Assembly: GCF_020217005.1 (NCBI RefSeq)
Contig: NZ_JAIWOI010000002.1
Location: 1 to 10,000 of the forward strand
Source of the DNA: Rheinheimera sp.
GTDB taxonomy: Bacteria > Pseudomonadota > Gammaproteobacteria > Enterobacterales > Alteromonadaceae
Direction of reading: 5' to 3'
Length of the DNA: 10,000 bases
In this document: piece by piece, positions 1 through 6,273 of the stretch
How the letters are laid out: each line of letters starts with the position of its first letter
Position numbering within the stretch: position 1 is the first letter of the stretch
Notes under the pieces: model-generated
What the model was told of the DNA's origin: nothing
What the model saw: the letters and a program-made list of their open reading frames with translations, nothing else
The model's database searches: none
Position numbers and translations under genes: made by a program

Positions 1-1
1 G

Positions 2-16
2 CGGATGCCGAAGTGA
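2..16 (+). other. Possible 3' end of an upstream CDS overlapping the next gene
   Basis: The second reading frame ends with codons R-M-P-K and TGA at 14-16. The next gene's GTG start at 13 overlaps this stop by 4 bases (GTGA), a layout typical of translationally coupled genes. Only five codons are visible, so the existence and identity of the upstream gene are inferred. A sensor kinase or a serine kinase of the same partner-switching pathway would be a natural neighbour. Confidence 0.35.
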
Positions 17-1281
17 CAGAACAACAGCAACCCTGCTGGACTGTGCTTATCGTGGATGACGAACCTGAAATCCATCAAATTACCTTAATGGCGCTGCGTG
101 ATTTTAGTTTTATGCAACACAAACTGCATTTTGTCAGTGCCTACAGTGCGGCCGAAGCTCGGCATATTCTTGCGAACAACAAAGATATAGTGCTGATTTT
201 GCTGGACATAGTGATGGAAAGCGATGATGCAGGCCTGGTGCTGGTGCGTTATATCCGCGAACAACTGCAAAACCAGCTGGTGCGTATTATTTTACGCACA
301 GGTCAGCCAGGGCAGGCACCTGAGCATCGTGTAGTGCTGGACTATGACATTAACGATTACCGCGCCAAAACCGAACTGACAGTGCAGCGCCTGACCACCA
401 GTGTGGTGTCGGCGTTACGCTCTTATATCGCTATCAGGCAGCTGGCTGATTTGAATGATCATCTGGAGCAACAAATAAAAACCAGAACAGAGCAGCTGCA
501 AACCACCAATCAGCAGTTACAGCATTCCCTGGCTGAACTGGAAGCGGGCGAAAAAGCCGGTAAACAAGTGCAGTTTAAAATGCTGCCACCAGCCATTTTT
601 AATTGCGGCGAGTATCAGTTCAGTCATGTGCTGTACCCGTCCGAATTTATGAGTGGTGACTTTGTAGATTACTTCAGTGTGGATGAGCATAAAGTAGTGT
701 TTTATATCGCAGATGTATCAGGCCATGGCGTGGCTTCGGCTTTTGTCACTGTGTATCTGAAACGTTTTATCAGCTCCAGGCTGGAGCGCTATCAGCGCGA
801 CAATCAGGCGACTGTGGTTGACCCAGCCGCTGTATTAAGCCAACTGAATAAAGAGCTGCTAAAAGACAAAGTAGGCAAACATATAGCGTTGTTTTATGCA
901 GTGCTGGATACAGAAACCGCAGCACTGACATATGCCAATGCCGGGGCTTTTCCCTGGCCTATGCTGTTGCAACCACAGGAGCAACAGCAGCAACACTATC
1001 TGGAACTGAAAAGCACCCCAGTGGGCATGTTTGACTTTGCCTGTTACCAAAATCAGCAGTTGGTGTTGCAGCAAAACAGCAGTTTAGTGCTGTGCTCAGA
1101 CGGTATTTTAGATTTACTGCCGCAGCAAAACACTGAGCAAAAATTGCAGTACTTATTGCAGCAAAGTTACCAGCACAGAGACATTGCCGATTTATTACGA
1201 GCTTTGGCGATAGATCCACAGCAGCAGCTACCGGACGACTTAACTATATTGAAATTAACCCGGCAGGCAGAACTTAAGTGA
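13..1281 (+). CDS. Response regulator with C-terminal SpoIIE/PP2C serine phosphatase (HsbR/RsbU-like)
   Basis: Probably a cytoplasmic phosphatase that dephosphorylates the STAS protein encoded next, under control of a two-component phosphorelay. Residues 10-140 are a receiver domain with acidic pair D15-D16, phosphoacceptor D65 (LLDIVM), switch T96 and lysine K119. The stretch around RTGQPGQAPE and YDINDYRAKTELT resembles receivers of DUF3369-type regulators. Residues 144-185 look like a coiled-coil linker. Residues 186-418 form the phosphatase, with MLPP at 190-193, SGDF (D216), ADVSGHG (D234), SDG (D363) and PDDLTIL (D408/D409), so the metal ligands are present. A glutamine-rich insert lies at 320-327. 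The GTG start was chosen because it overlaps an upstream stop and leaves a normal-length receiver N-terminus. The frame is open to the window edge, so an earlier start cannot be excluded. Unlike Pseudomonas HsbR, there is no C-terminal HATPase kinase domain. Confidence 0.88.
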   Translation: MTEQQQPCWTVLIVDDEPEIHQITLMALRDFSFMQHKLHFVSAYSAAEARHILANNKDIVLILLDIVMESDDAGLVLVRYIREQLQNQLVRIILRTGQPGQAPEHRVVLDYDINDYRAKTELTVQRLTTSVVSALRSYIAIRQLADLNDHLEQQIKTRTEQLQTTNQQLQHSLAELEAGEKAGKQVQFKMLPPAIFNCGEYQFSHVLYPSEFMSGDFVDYFSVDEHKVVFYIADVSGHGVASAFVTVYLKRFISSRLERYQRDNQATVVDPAAVLSQLNKELLKDKVGKHIALFYAVLDTETAALTYANAGAFPWPMLLQPQEQQQQHYLELKSTPVGMFDFACYQNQQLVLQQNSSLVLCSDGILDLLPQQNTEQKLQYLLQQSYQHRDIADLLRALAIDPQQQLPDDLTILKLTRQAELK

Positions 1282-1288
1282 GGATGTT

Positions 1289-1777
1289 ATGACGGAACAA
1301 ATCCTGTTTGCTTGTGTGGAGCAGTGCTGTTATTTCAAATTATCAGGTGAACTGCGTTACACCAACGCCAGTGGAATGGACGATCTGATAGATCGGCTTT
1401 TTGGTGCCAAAATTCAATGCAGGCAACTGGTGGTGGATTTAAATCAAGCCAGTTTTATGGACAGCACTTACATCGGTTTGCTGGCGAGTTTAGCGCGCTA
1501 TTGCCAGCAGCAAAACTTGCCCAAACCTGTATTGTTTTGCACTGTGCCAGCCGTGAATGAATTGTTGTTTAGCCTTTGTCTGGATCAGGCCTTTGATATA
1601 GTCCAGCAATCGACTGATCCTGGTGTGGACCTCGCCAGCGTTCAGGCTGTGCCTTATAGCGATCAGCAAAAAGGCCGGATGATCCTGCATGCCCACGAGG
1701 CATTGATAGCGCTGAATGAACAGAATAAAAGCCAGTTTCAGTCTGTGGTGGATCTCCTCAAACAGCAGTTAGGCTGA
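1289..1777 (+). CDS. STAS-domain anti-sigma factor antagonist (HsbA/SpoIIAA-like)
   Basis: A cytoplasmic partner-switching protein that would bind an anti-sigma factor or other target according to its phosphorylation state. Residues 1-105 are a STAS domain, and FMDSTYIGLL carries the usual phosphorylatable serine S59 after D58. A helical C-terminal tail (about 125-162) extends the protein beyond the roughly 110 residues of minimal SpoIIAA proteins, giving a size like HsbA of Pseudomonas. The gene starts 7 bases after the phosphatase stop; AGGA at 1281-1284 overlaps that stop and serves as ribosome binding site. The operon strongly suggests that this is the substrate of the upstream phosphatase. 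The cognate kinase and target are not in the window. In Pseudomonas the related HsbA acts on FlgM and on a diguanylate cyclase; transferring that here is inference. Confidence 0.85.
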   Translation: MTEQILFACVEQCCYFKLSGELRYTNASGMDDLIDRLFGAKIQCRQLVVDLNQASFMDSTYIGLLASLARYCQQQNLPKPVLFCTVPAVNELLFSLCLDQAFDIVQQSTDPGVDLASVQAVPYSDQQKGRMILHAHEALIALNEQNKSQFQSVVDLLKQQLG

Positions 1778-1826
1778 GCAGCAACCTGAAGATCTGTGGC
1801 TATACTCAAAGCGGTTTTTGCTTTTC

Positions 1827-1832
1827 TATAAA
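1827..1832 (+). promoter_or_regulatory. Possible -10 element (TATAAA) of the VOC gene
   Basis: TATAAA lies 20 bases before the start codon, in the 75-base gap after the STAS gene. No convincing -35 hexamer sits 16-18 bases upstream, so this is a weak call. It would leave only a very short leader before the ribosome binding site. Confidence 0.25.
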
Positions 1833-1840
1833 CAACTTAC

Positions 1841-1846
1841 AAGGAG
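1841..1846 (+). promoter_or_regulatory. Strong ribosome binding site of the VOC gene
   Basis: AAGGAG is followed by 6 bases and ATG at 1853. It fixes the start of the VOC-family gene and is the best Shine-Dalgarno sequence in the window. Confidence 0.8.
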
Positions 1847-1852
1847 ACCATT

Positions 1853-2317
1853 ATGTCCGAGGTTCAGGCTATTCCACCGGGTTGCTCTGCAGTATTGCCT
1901 TATCTGGTGATTAAAAATGCTGCCGCCGCTTTCGACTTTTATCAAAAGGCTTTTGGCGCTGAAACCATCATGCGCATGAATATGCCATCCGGTGCTGTGA
2001 TGCATGCTGAAATGCGTATTGGCGGCGCGACATTTATGTTCAGTGAACAAAGTGATGACTGGGGCACTAAAAGCCCGGATATGCTGGGCGCGAGTCCAGT
2101 GACTTTAATGATTTATGTACCTGATGTAGATGATTTTGTCGAACGTGCTGCAGCGGCCGGTGCCACTGTGACTATGCCGGTATCGGATCAATTCTGGGGC
2201 GATCGCAGCGGCTGTCTGCAAGACCCTTTTGGCCACAACTGGATGATTTCTACTCATATTGAAGATGTATCAGAAGAAGAAATGGCAAAACGTTCTGCAC
2301 AGATGTTTGGATCCTAG
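1853..2317 (+). CDS. VOC (glyoxalase/PhnB-like) superfamily protein
   Basis: A 154-residue cytoplasmic protein of the vicinal oxygen chelate fold, PhnB-like branch. Two beta-alpha-beta-beta-beta halves are visible. The first (about 13-65) has the family signature of AAFDFYQKAFGAE and ends MRIGGATFMFSE; the second (about 83-135) ends FWGDRSGCLQDPFGHNWMIS. H51, E53 and the conserved tail of the second half are where metal ligands commonly sit, but the substrate cannot be inferred. Members of this branch are often annotated as glyoxalase, bleomycin-resistance-like or PhnB proteins without biochemical proof. Length is normal. It has its own strong ribosome binding site, is preceded by a 75-base gap and faces a convergent gene, so it is probably monocistronic. 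Confidence 0.87.
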   Translation: MSEVQAIPPGCSAVLPYLVIKNAAAAFDFYQKAFGAETIMRMNMPSGAVMHAEMRIGGATFMFSEQSDDWGTKSPDMLGASPVTLMIYVPDVDDFVERAAAAGATVTMPVSDQFWGDRSGCLQDPFGHNWMISTHIEDVSEEEMAKRSAQMFGS

Positions 2318-2349
2318 CTGGCAAAAATCAACATAACAGCGATTAGATA

Positions 2350-2380
2350 ACAGCACAGCGAAGATATCTGCTTGTGCTGT
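2350..2380. terminator. Hairpin between convergent genes, possible bidirectional terminator
   Basis: Perfect 8-base arms (ACAGCACA at 2350-2357, TGTGCTGT at 2373-2380) enclose a 15-base loop that contains the small palindrome AGATATCT. It sits in the 67-base gap between the end of the VOC gene and the stop codon of the opposing EF-hand gene, where a shared terminator is expected. Neither side has a clear T-run, so efficient intrinsic termination is doubtful. Confidence 0.4.
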
Positions 2381-2384
2381 ATCT

Positions 2385-3398
2385 TCACACCTTCAAATCA
2401 ATTTGCTGCAATAAACCCACTTCTTTATTTTCGGTAATAAAAATCGAGCTACGCTCTAGTCTGCCTTGCAGTTCGTTTTTCTGCCTTAAACTAAAAGGCG
2501 TGGCTATTGAATCGACGCTTAAAGCTGCGACCCCCATATCTTTGATGCTATACAGGCCTTTGTCTTCAGGGCGCCATAACCATAAATTTTCCCAAATCGG
2601 ATCCTGTTGATCGATGAAACCGTTTTGATCGTCATCGTAACTGGCAAGCTCAGCAAAACCCTGTCCTGTAGCCGGACCAAATAATTCCAGCCCTGAGTCG
2701 ATGGCGCCATTGTTATTGCTATCTTTGGCCAGGTAGTACTGGCCTTGTGCCAACTGCTGAATAGTTTTAGCGTTATCGGTCAGATTAAACACAGAGTTTT
2801 GTCCGATAAGCTCTACTGGTCGGCCGTTAAAGCTCATGACCAAAGGATCTTTCATCGGCTGCTCTGTGCGTTCGCTGTAGCTGAATTCTTCGTAGCTCAT
2901 AGCAAATTGCATAGACCAGCTAAAACTACTGCCATCCTCTAACGCCACTGAACCGGAAAAGTCAGCACTGACAGACTCATAACGGTAAGACCACTCACGA
3001 ATAGTGACGCCCGTTGCATTCAGATTTTCTGGTTGTTCAGGCAAAGCAGGCGAGGCAGAGCCATTTAACGCTTGATTTAATTCAGCCGGATCGACCCAAG
3101 CTTGCAACTCTTCCCCAGTCAATTGTTCTAACAGACGCTTTATGGTGCCAATAGAATACACGGCATTATACTGGGCTTTGTCACTGTTCTCTTGCGCGTC
3201 AGACTCAGCAGCTTCAGACCCTGCCATAGTTTCTGCCGCAATACCATTAGCCAAAGGTAACGGAGAAGTTTGAGTTAAACTTCTGTTATCCTTTGTTACA
3301 GTTGAGCCGTCGTTTCGCTCTGGACTCAGGCTACGGCCTGAATAAAATAGCTGCTGACTGTTAGAGCTCTGTTGCTGTTTGATGTTGAGGATTTGCAT
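2385..3398 (-). CDS. Conserved protein of unknown function with two EF-hand-like calcium loops
   Basis: A 337-residue protein counted from the ATG at 3398, which is preceded by GAGGGG with a 7-base spacer; an upstream in-frame ATG at 3443 has no comparable site. The first 75 residues are low-complexity, rich in S, Q, N and E, with no signal peptide. Residues 78-110 look helical (IKRLLEQLTGEEL). Residues 130-175 look like a beta-rich segment with alternating aromatic residues. Two calcium-loop motifs follow: DSNNNGAID with GLELFG at 226-241, and DDDQNGFIDQQD at 255-266 leading into WENLWLW. The C-terminus (290-337) ends GLLQQIDLKV. The DxNxNGxID-GxELFG pattern is familiar from calcium-binding regions of RTX-like proteins and from an uncharacterised family in Shewanella, Vibrio and relatives, which I recognise by pattern only. 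No RTX nonapeptides are present. Function and location are unknown. Confidence 0.75.
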   Translation of the reverse strand: MQILNIKQQQSSNSQQLFYSGRSLSPERNDGSTVTKDNRSLTQTSPLPLANGIAAETMAGSEAAESDAQENSDKAQYNAVYSIGTIKRLLEQLTGEELQAWVDPAELNQALNGSASPALPEQPENLNATGVTIREWSYRYESVSADFSGSVALEDGSSFSWSMQFAMSYEEFSYSERTEQPMKDPLVMSFNGRPVELIGQNSVFNLTDNAKTIQQLAQGQYYLAKDSNNNGAIDSGLELFGPATGQGFAELASYDDDQNGFIDQQDPIWENLWLWRPEDKGLYSIKDMGVAALSVDSIATPFSLRQKNELQGRLERSSIFITENKEVGLLQQIDLKV

Positions 3399-3442
3399 TT
3401 TGGTTCCCCTCTGACTTGGGCTTAACGACTGTATCGACCACA

Positions 3443-3452
3443 ATTGTATAAA
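3443..3452. promoter_or_regulatory. Possible overlapping divergent -10 elements
   Basis: The 74-base gap between the EF-hand gene and the HopJ-family gene contains TATAAA at 3447-3452 on the + strand, 20 bases before the HopJ start. It overlaps TACAAT on the - strand (complement of 3443-3448), 45 bases before the EF-hand start. No good -35 hexamer is visible for either. If both are used, the two genes would compete for polymerase at one site. Confidence 0.3.
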
Positions 3453-3472
3453 CTTTAACCAGGATCGCTATT

Positions 3473-3823
3473 ATGTTAGAAAGTTTTTTCCGTCAGTTGA
3501 CGACAGATCCCGACAGCATCAGTTTTCAGCAAAGCATTGGGTTGATTGAAAGCCTATATGAGTTTACTGAAACAGCTTTTCGTAATGGTGACAAGCACAA
3601 TGCGGCGGGCGAGAACAACGGCTCCTGCAAGATATTTGCTTTTGCATTGTTACACCGCTTGTCAGAACCACAAACGCTACAGATGTTTGGTGACTATTAC
3701 CGGTTAGATGTGCTGGAAAGCCCGGCAGGACAAGATCACGCTAATATCAGGCAGTTTATGCAATATGGCTGGGATGGTATTGAATTTGATGGCCAGGCGT
3801 TAAGCCCAAAATCTGCTGTTTAA
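3473..3823 (+). CDS. HopJ type III effector family protein (probably a housekeeping homologue)
   Basis: A small 116-residue soluble protein matching the HopJ family from end to end. Recognisable stretches are FTETAFRNG (31-39), NNGSCKIFAFALL (48-60), FGDYYRLDVLESPAG (72-86) and DHANIRQFMQYGWDGIEFDGQAL (88-110). The family is named after a Pseudomonas syringae protein but occurs widely in non-pathogenic marine and freshwater gammaproteobacteria. No type III secretion genes lie in the window, so an effector role is unlikely and the molecular function is unknown. AGGA at 3461-3464 precedes ATG by 8 bases. The stop codon overlaps the opposing response regulator's stop, so no room is left for a terminator between the two genes. 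Confidence 0.87.
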   Translation: MLESFFRQLTTDPDSISFQQSIGLIESLYEFTETAFRNGDKHNAAGENNGSCKIFAFALLHRLSEPQTLQMFGDYYRLDVLESPAGQDHANIRQFMQYGWDGIEFDGQALSPKSAV

Positions 3824-4212
3824 GCAGTCTGGGTTTTAGGTAAGTTGCAGATACGATTCATAGTCGCCTGAATTTTTTGTGGCGTAAAAGGTTTTGCCAT
3901 AAAACCACTGGCCCCGCCTTCAACACTACGTTTTAAATTTTCGACCGTGCTGTGTGCCGACATGATCACCACATGGCATTGAGGGTTTAGTGCTTTAATC
4001 CGGCTTAGCAGCTCGTGGCCATTGCTGTCTGGCAGTTCAATATCCAGAAATACCACATTAGGATGCTCAGTGTTGATGGCCATCATCGCTTGTTGACCTG
4101 TGCTGGCTTCAGCTACTTTTTCAGCGCCCATAATGCGCAGATTTTGATTCAGGAAGTAGCGAACTGAACTGACGTCATCGACAATCAGAATTGAGGATTG
4201 ATCTATAGTCAT
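3820..4212 (-). CDS. Single-domain (CheY-like) response regulator
   Basis: A 130-residue stand-alone receiver without an output domain. It has acidic pair D12-D13 (ILIVDD), phosphoacceptor D57 (VVFLDIELPDSNG), switch S85 (VVIMSAHS) and K107 (FMAKPFTPQKI), so all the residues for phosphorylation are in place. It likely acts by protein-protein contact, as CheY- and DivK-like proteins do, or as a phosphorelay shuttle; the partner kinase is not in the window. The ATG at 4212 is preferred because AAGGA lies 8 bases upstream. The in-frame ATG at 4221 immediately abuts that AAGG and would have no usable ribosome binding site. The 3' end overlaps the convergent HopJ-family gene by 4 bases. Confidence 0.88.
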   Translation of the reverse strand: MTIDQSSILIVDDVSSVRYFLNQNLRIMGAEKVAEASTGQQAMMAINTEHPNVVFLDIELPDSNGHELLSRIKALNPQCHVVIMSAHSTVENLKRSVEGGASGFMAKPFTPQKIQATMNRICNLPKTQTA

Positions 4213-4224
4213 GCGCAACATCCT

Positions 4225-4251
4225 TGCTTAGTGCATTTATTTGACTAAGCA
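4225..4251 (-). promoter_or_regulatory. Inverted repeat in the leader of the response regulator gene
   Basis: Perfect 7-base arms (TGCTTAG at 4225-4231, CTAAGCA at 4245-4251) flank a 13-base AT-rich loop, just upstream of the response regulator. On the coding strand the promoter-distal arm ends in the AAGCA that leads directly into the AAGGA ribosome binding site. The repeat could be an operator, or an RNA hairpin that affects access to that site. No function can be assigned from the sequence alone. Confidence 0.35.
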
Positions 4252-4264
4252 TGTCCTGATTCAA

Positions 4265-4296
4265 GGGAAAGCGCAATAATTAAACGATATTTTCCC
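4265..4296 (-). terminator. Weak hairpin downstream of the AraC gene
   Basis: GGGAAA at 4265-4270 and TTTCCC at 4291-4296 form 6-base arms around a 20-base AT-rich loop in the 96-base gap between the AraC-family gene and the response regulator start. It begins about 12 bases past the AraC stop. The stem is short and no T-run follows in the direction of transcription, so termination here is only possible. Confidence 0.25.
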
Positions 4297-4308
4297 AATA
4301 AAACAAGA

Positions 4309-5334
4309 TTATGAGCGTAACTGGCTTGGCAACAAACCTGTCCAGCGCTTAAATGCTCTGCGAAAATTATGCTCGTCCGAATAGCCCAGCCGACTGGCCA
4401 GTTCCTTGTTTGACATACCCTGCAGCAATAAAGCCTGTTGCGCAGCGCAGGCTTTCACTTGATCAAGCAGCAGCTGATAACTGCACTGATGTTGTGCCAA
4501 CAAGCGTTTAAAGCTGCTCAAACTTAAGCCCCAGTGTCTGGCCGCTTCTTCCTGAGACGGCGAGTGACGCAATACGCTAAAGAGCCATTGTTCCAACTGT
4601 TCGGTAAAAGCGGTTTTTTCCGGTAAAGACTGCTGTAAATATTGGCACCAGTTGAGTTGCTGTTGCCAAAGCCTGGGGTTAGCGTCGGTAAAAGGTTGGT
4701 GTAGCAGGGGAATAGGAATAGATAAACAGCTTTGTAGTCCTGATTCAGGTAACAGTTGCCATTGATGTTGGAACAGCCAACCGGAGTCCTGATCTACAGC
4801 CTTGACACAAAGACTAAGGCCTGAGCTTTCTCCTAACTGCTGTTTAACTAAACCTAACAGGTAGTGTAGGACTAATTGTTCAATAAAAAGCTGTTGCTTC
4901 CCCATCACAAAGGAGGGCCTGAGTACAAGTCTTAGCTGGCCGTGAGTTCTTTGCAGCCGCAAATAAAACAAAGGTAAAAGCTGAGAGCGGAACCGGTAAA
5001 AATGCAGCAGCGCCTGTTGTAAATTTGCGCTGTATCTGAGCATTAACAGCAAAGGCGAATGGTTGTGATGCAACCAGCTTTGCGCTGTTAAATAGGCCAG
5101 TTCAGGACCTGGAAATGCTTTCTGGCAATTGCTGACCAGTTGCAGGTATTGTACCGGGCTGATTTTTATCGTCGCTTTGCGCAGGTCCTGCTCAAATAAT
5201 TTAGTGCCTTTGAGCAAGGTATCTAACGCAAAACCGCGACGCTGGCACAATAAAATCATGTCCAGTGCTGTAGCACTGAACAACAGGGCTTTATCGTCAG
5301 CAGCCAGCAGCGCTTTGGTCACACCGGGCTCCAT
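4309..5334 (-). CDS. AraC-family transcriptional regulator with arabinose-binding-like N-terminal domain
   Basis: A 341-residue DNA-binding regulator, a normal length for the subfamily with an Arabinose_bd-type (PF12625-like) sensory domain. Residues 20-205 form the ligand domain, with RRGFALDTLLKGTKL near the start, PELAYLTAQ (77-85) and HHNHSPLLLMLRYS (89-102). The C-terminal AraC domain has a first helix-turn-helix around EEAARHWGLSLSSFKRLLA (262-280) and a second at MSNKELASRLGYSDEHNFRRAFKRWTG (307-333), ending in the usual PSQLR. The ATG lies inside the last codons of the upstream GGDEF gene, a 16-base overlap with no strong ribosome binding site, so translation is probably coupled. Because the operon is divergent from the TonB receptor/phosphatase pair, this is a good candidate for its local regulator. 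The ligand is unknown. Confidence 0.88.
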   Translation of the reverse strand: MEPGVTKALLAADDKALLFSATALDMILLCQRRGFALDTLLKGTKLFEQDLRKATIKISPVQYLQLVSNCQKAFPGPELAYLTAQSWLHHNHSPLLLMLRYSANLQQALLHFYRFRSQLLPLFYLRLQRTHGQLRLVLRPSFVMGKQQLFIEQLVLHYLLGLVKQQLGESSGLSLCVKAVDQDSGWLFQHQWQLLPESGLQSCLSIPIPLLHQPFTDANPRLWQQQLNWCQYLQQSLPEKTAFTEQLEQWLFSVLRHSPSQEEAARHWGLSLSSFKRLLAQHQCSYQLLLDQVKACAAQQALLLQGMSNKELASRLGYSDEHNFRRAFKRWTGLLPSQLRS

Positions 5335-6218
5335 TGGCTTTGCTGCTTTTTTTGCTTCTGCAGCTGCAGCCAGAGTTGAGAGAGTAGTCGCTGCGGCTTG
5401 GTCACTCGTTGTGCCGCAGTGATTTCAATGATGGTCCAATGCAGTTGGGTGTGCAAATGCAGATGCAGCTCCCTGCAGGCATTTTGCACTAAGCTTTGGG
5501 CTATAGCCTGATTGCTTTGCGGCATCAGAATGACAAATTTATCACCACTGTAGCGGCAAACTAAATCGCCTGATCTGAACTGCACCAGCGTCAGCTCACT
5601 TAATTGTTGTAGCAGTAAATCAGCAGCTGCCATGCCTTGTTCTCTGTTAAAACGGTCAAATTGGCTGATATCTAACAGGGCGAGGCAAAAGGGCTGCTGA
5701 TGTTGTTGCTGTAACTCGAGTTCGCGTTTCAATACGGCCAACAGATACTCTGGTTTATAGAGCTTGGTTAACGGATCAAGTAATTGGTAATGACGCAAAT
5801 GCAGTTCGCGGCTGGCCAGTTGCTGATTAATAAAACGTTGTTCCTTGTGCCAGCCAATCAGACCTAAAGTTAAAATCAGCATGCCCAGTGGCGCAGGGAT
5901 AGATTCAAGCCAACTCAGTAATCTGTGGCTTTCCGGATACTGGAAAAACTCATCCAGCAAGTTCAGTTGATATGAAATCACCAGCAGCAAAGAGCCAACA
6001 TAAAGCCCATTAGTGACAGGACCTGCAGGTCTGCTATACAGCACCAGTAACAACCAGGCCAGAACGACAGCCAGACTGCTGCCTTCACCCAGAATATCCA
6101 TCCAGTCTATGTCCAAGCTGGTTTTCAGTTCACCATAATTAGCTGCCAGCACTATGCACAGAAAAAACAACAACGCTGTTAAGCAAAGTTTAGCCGGGTG
6201 TTGTGAGCTGAATCCCAT
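5319..6218 (-). CDS. Membrane protein with degenerate GGDEF domain and intact I-site
   Basis: A 299-residue inner-membrane protein from the ATG at 6218, with GAGG 11 bases upstream. An in-frame ATG at 6284 lies inside the Pho box and has no ribosome binding site, so the shorter form is chosen. Four hydrophobic segments (about 10-27, 48-61, 71-87, 107-123) precede a short helical linker and a GGDEF domain (about 145-290). The signature motif reads SGDKF (224-228): glycine 1 is serine and the catalytic glutamate is lysine. Other usual positions are also altered: DPLTKLYKPEYL instead of an NR ending, and NREQGM where ND..GH is typical. The inhibitory-site motif RSGD (215-218) is intact, five residues before the signature. 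Diguanylate cyclase activity is therefore unlikely, but c-di-GMP binding is plausible. It overlaps the AraC gene downstream, which suggests joint expression. Confidence 0.82.
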   Translation of the reverse strand: MGFSSQHPAKLCLTALLFFLCIVLAANYGELKTSLDIDWMDILGEGSSLAVVLAWLLLVLYSRPAGPVTNGLYVGSLLLVISYQLNLLDEFFQYPESHRLLSWLESIPAPLGMLILTLGLIGWHKEQRFINQQLASRELHLRHYQLLDPLTKLYKPEYLLAVLKRELELQQQHQQPFCLALLDISQFDRFNREQGMAAADLLLQQLSELTLVQFRSGDLVCRYSGDKFVILMPQSNQAIAQSLVQNACRELHLHLHTQLHWTIIEITAAQRVTKPQRLLSQLWLQLQKQKKQQSQWSPV

Positions 6219-6254
6219 AGCAGAGTGCGCCTCACGCAGAACATAACAATAGGT

Positions 6255-6265
6255 GTCAGTCTGAC
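6255..6265. repeat. Short palindrome between the Pho box and the GGDEF gene start
   Basis: GTCAGTCTGAC is a perfect palindrome of 5-base arms around one base. It covers the -10 region expected for transcription from the adjacent Pho box on the - strand, where CAGACT (complement of 6258-6263) sits 10 bases after the box. It may be chance or a repressor half-site. Confidence 0.25.
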
Positions 6266-6273
6266 GGGCGCAG

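Noticed and set aside
960..1000. CAG/CAA-rich stretch as a DNA repeat
   Set aside because: It encodes glutamines in a Q-rich loop of the phosphatase and similar codon runs occur across the window; it is not an independent repeat element.
859..1219. Open frames on the - strand opposite the phosphatase gene
   Set aside because: They lie antisense to a well-supported PP2C domain, have no ribosome binding site or recognisable domain, and reflect the codon composition of the real gene.
2374..2942. Open frames on the + strand opposite the EF-hand gene
   Set aside because: They are shadows of the - strand gene, with low-complexity, cysteine-rich or basic translations and no start signals.
5129..5422. 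Open frame on the + strand across the GGDEF/AraC junction
   Set aside because: Antisense to two overlapping, clearly recognisable genes; the alanine- and serine-rich translation matches no family.
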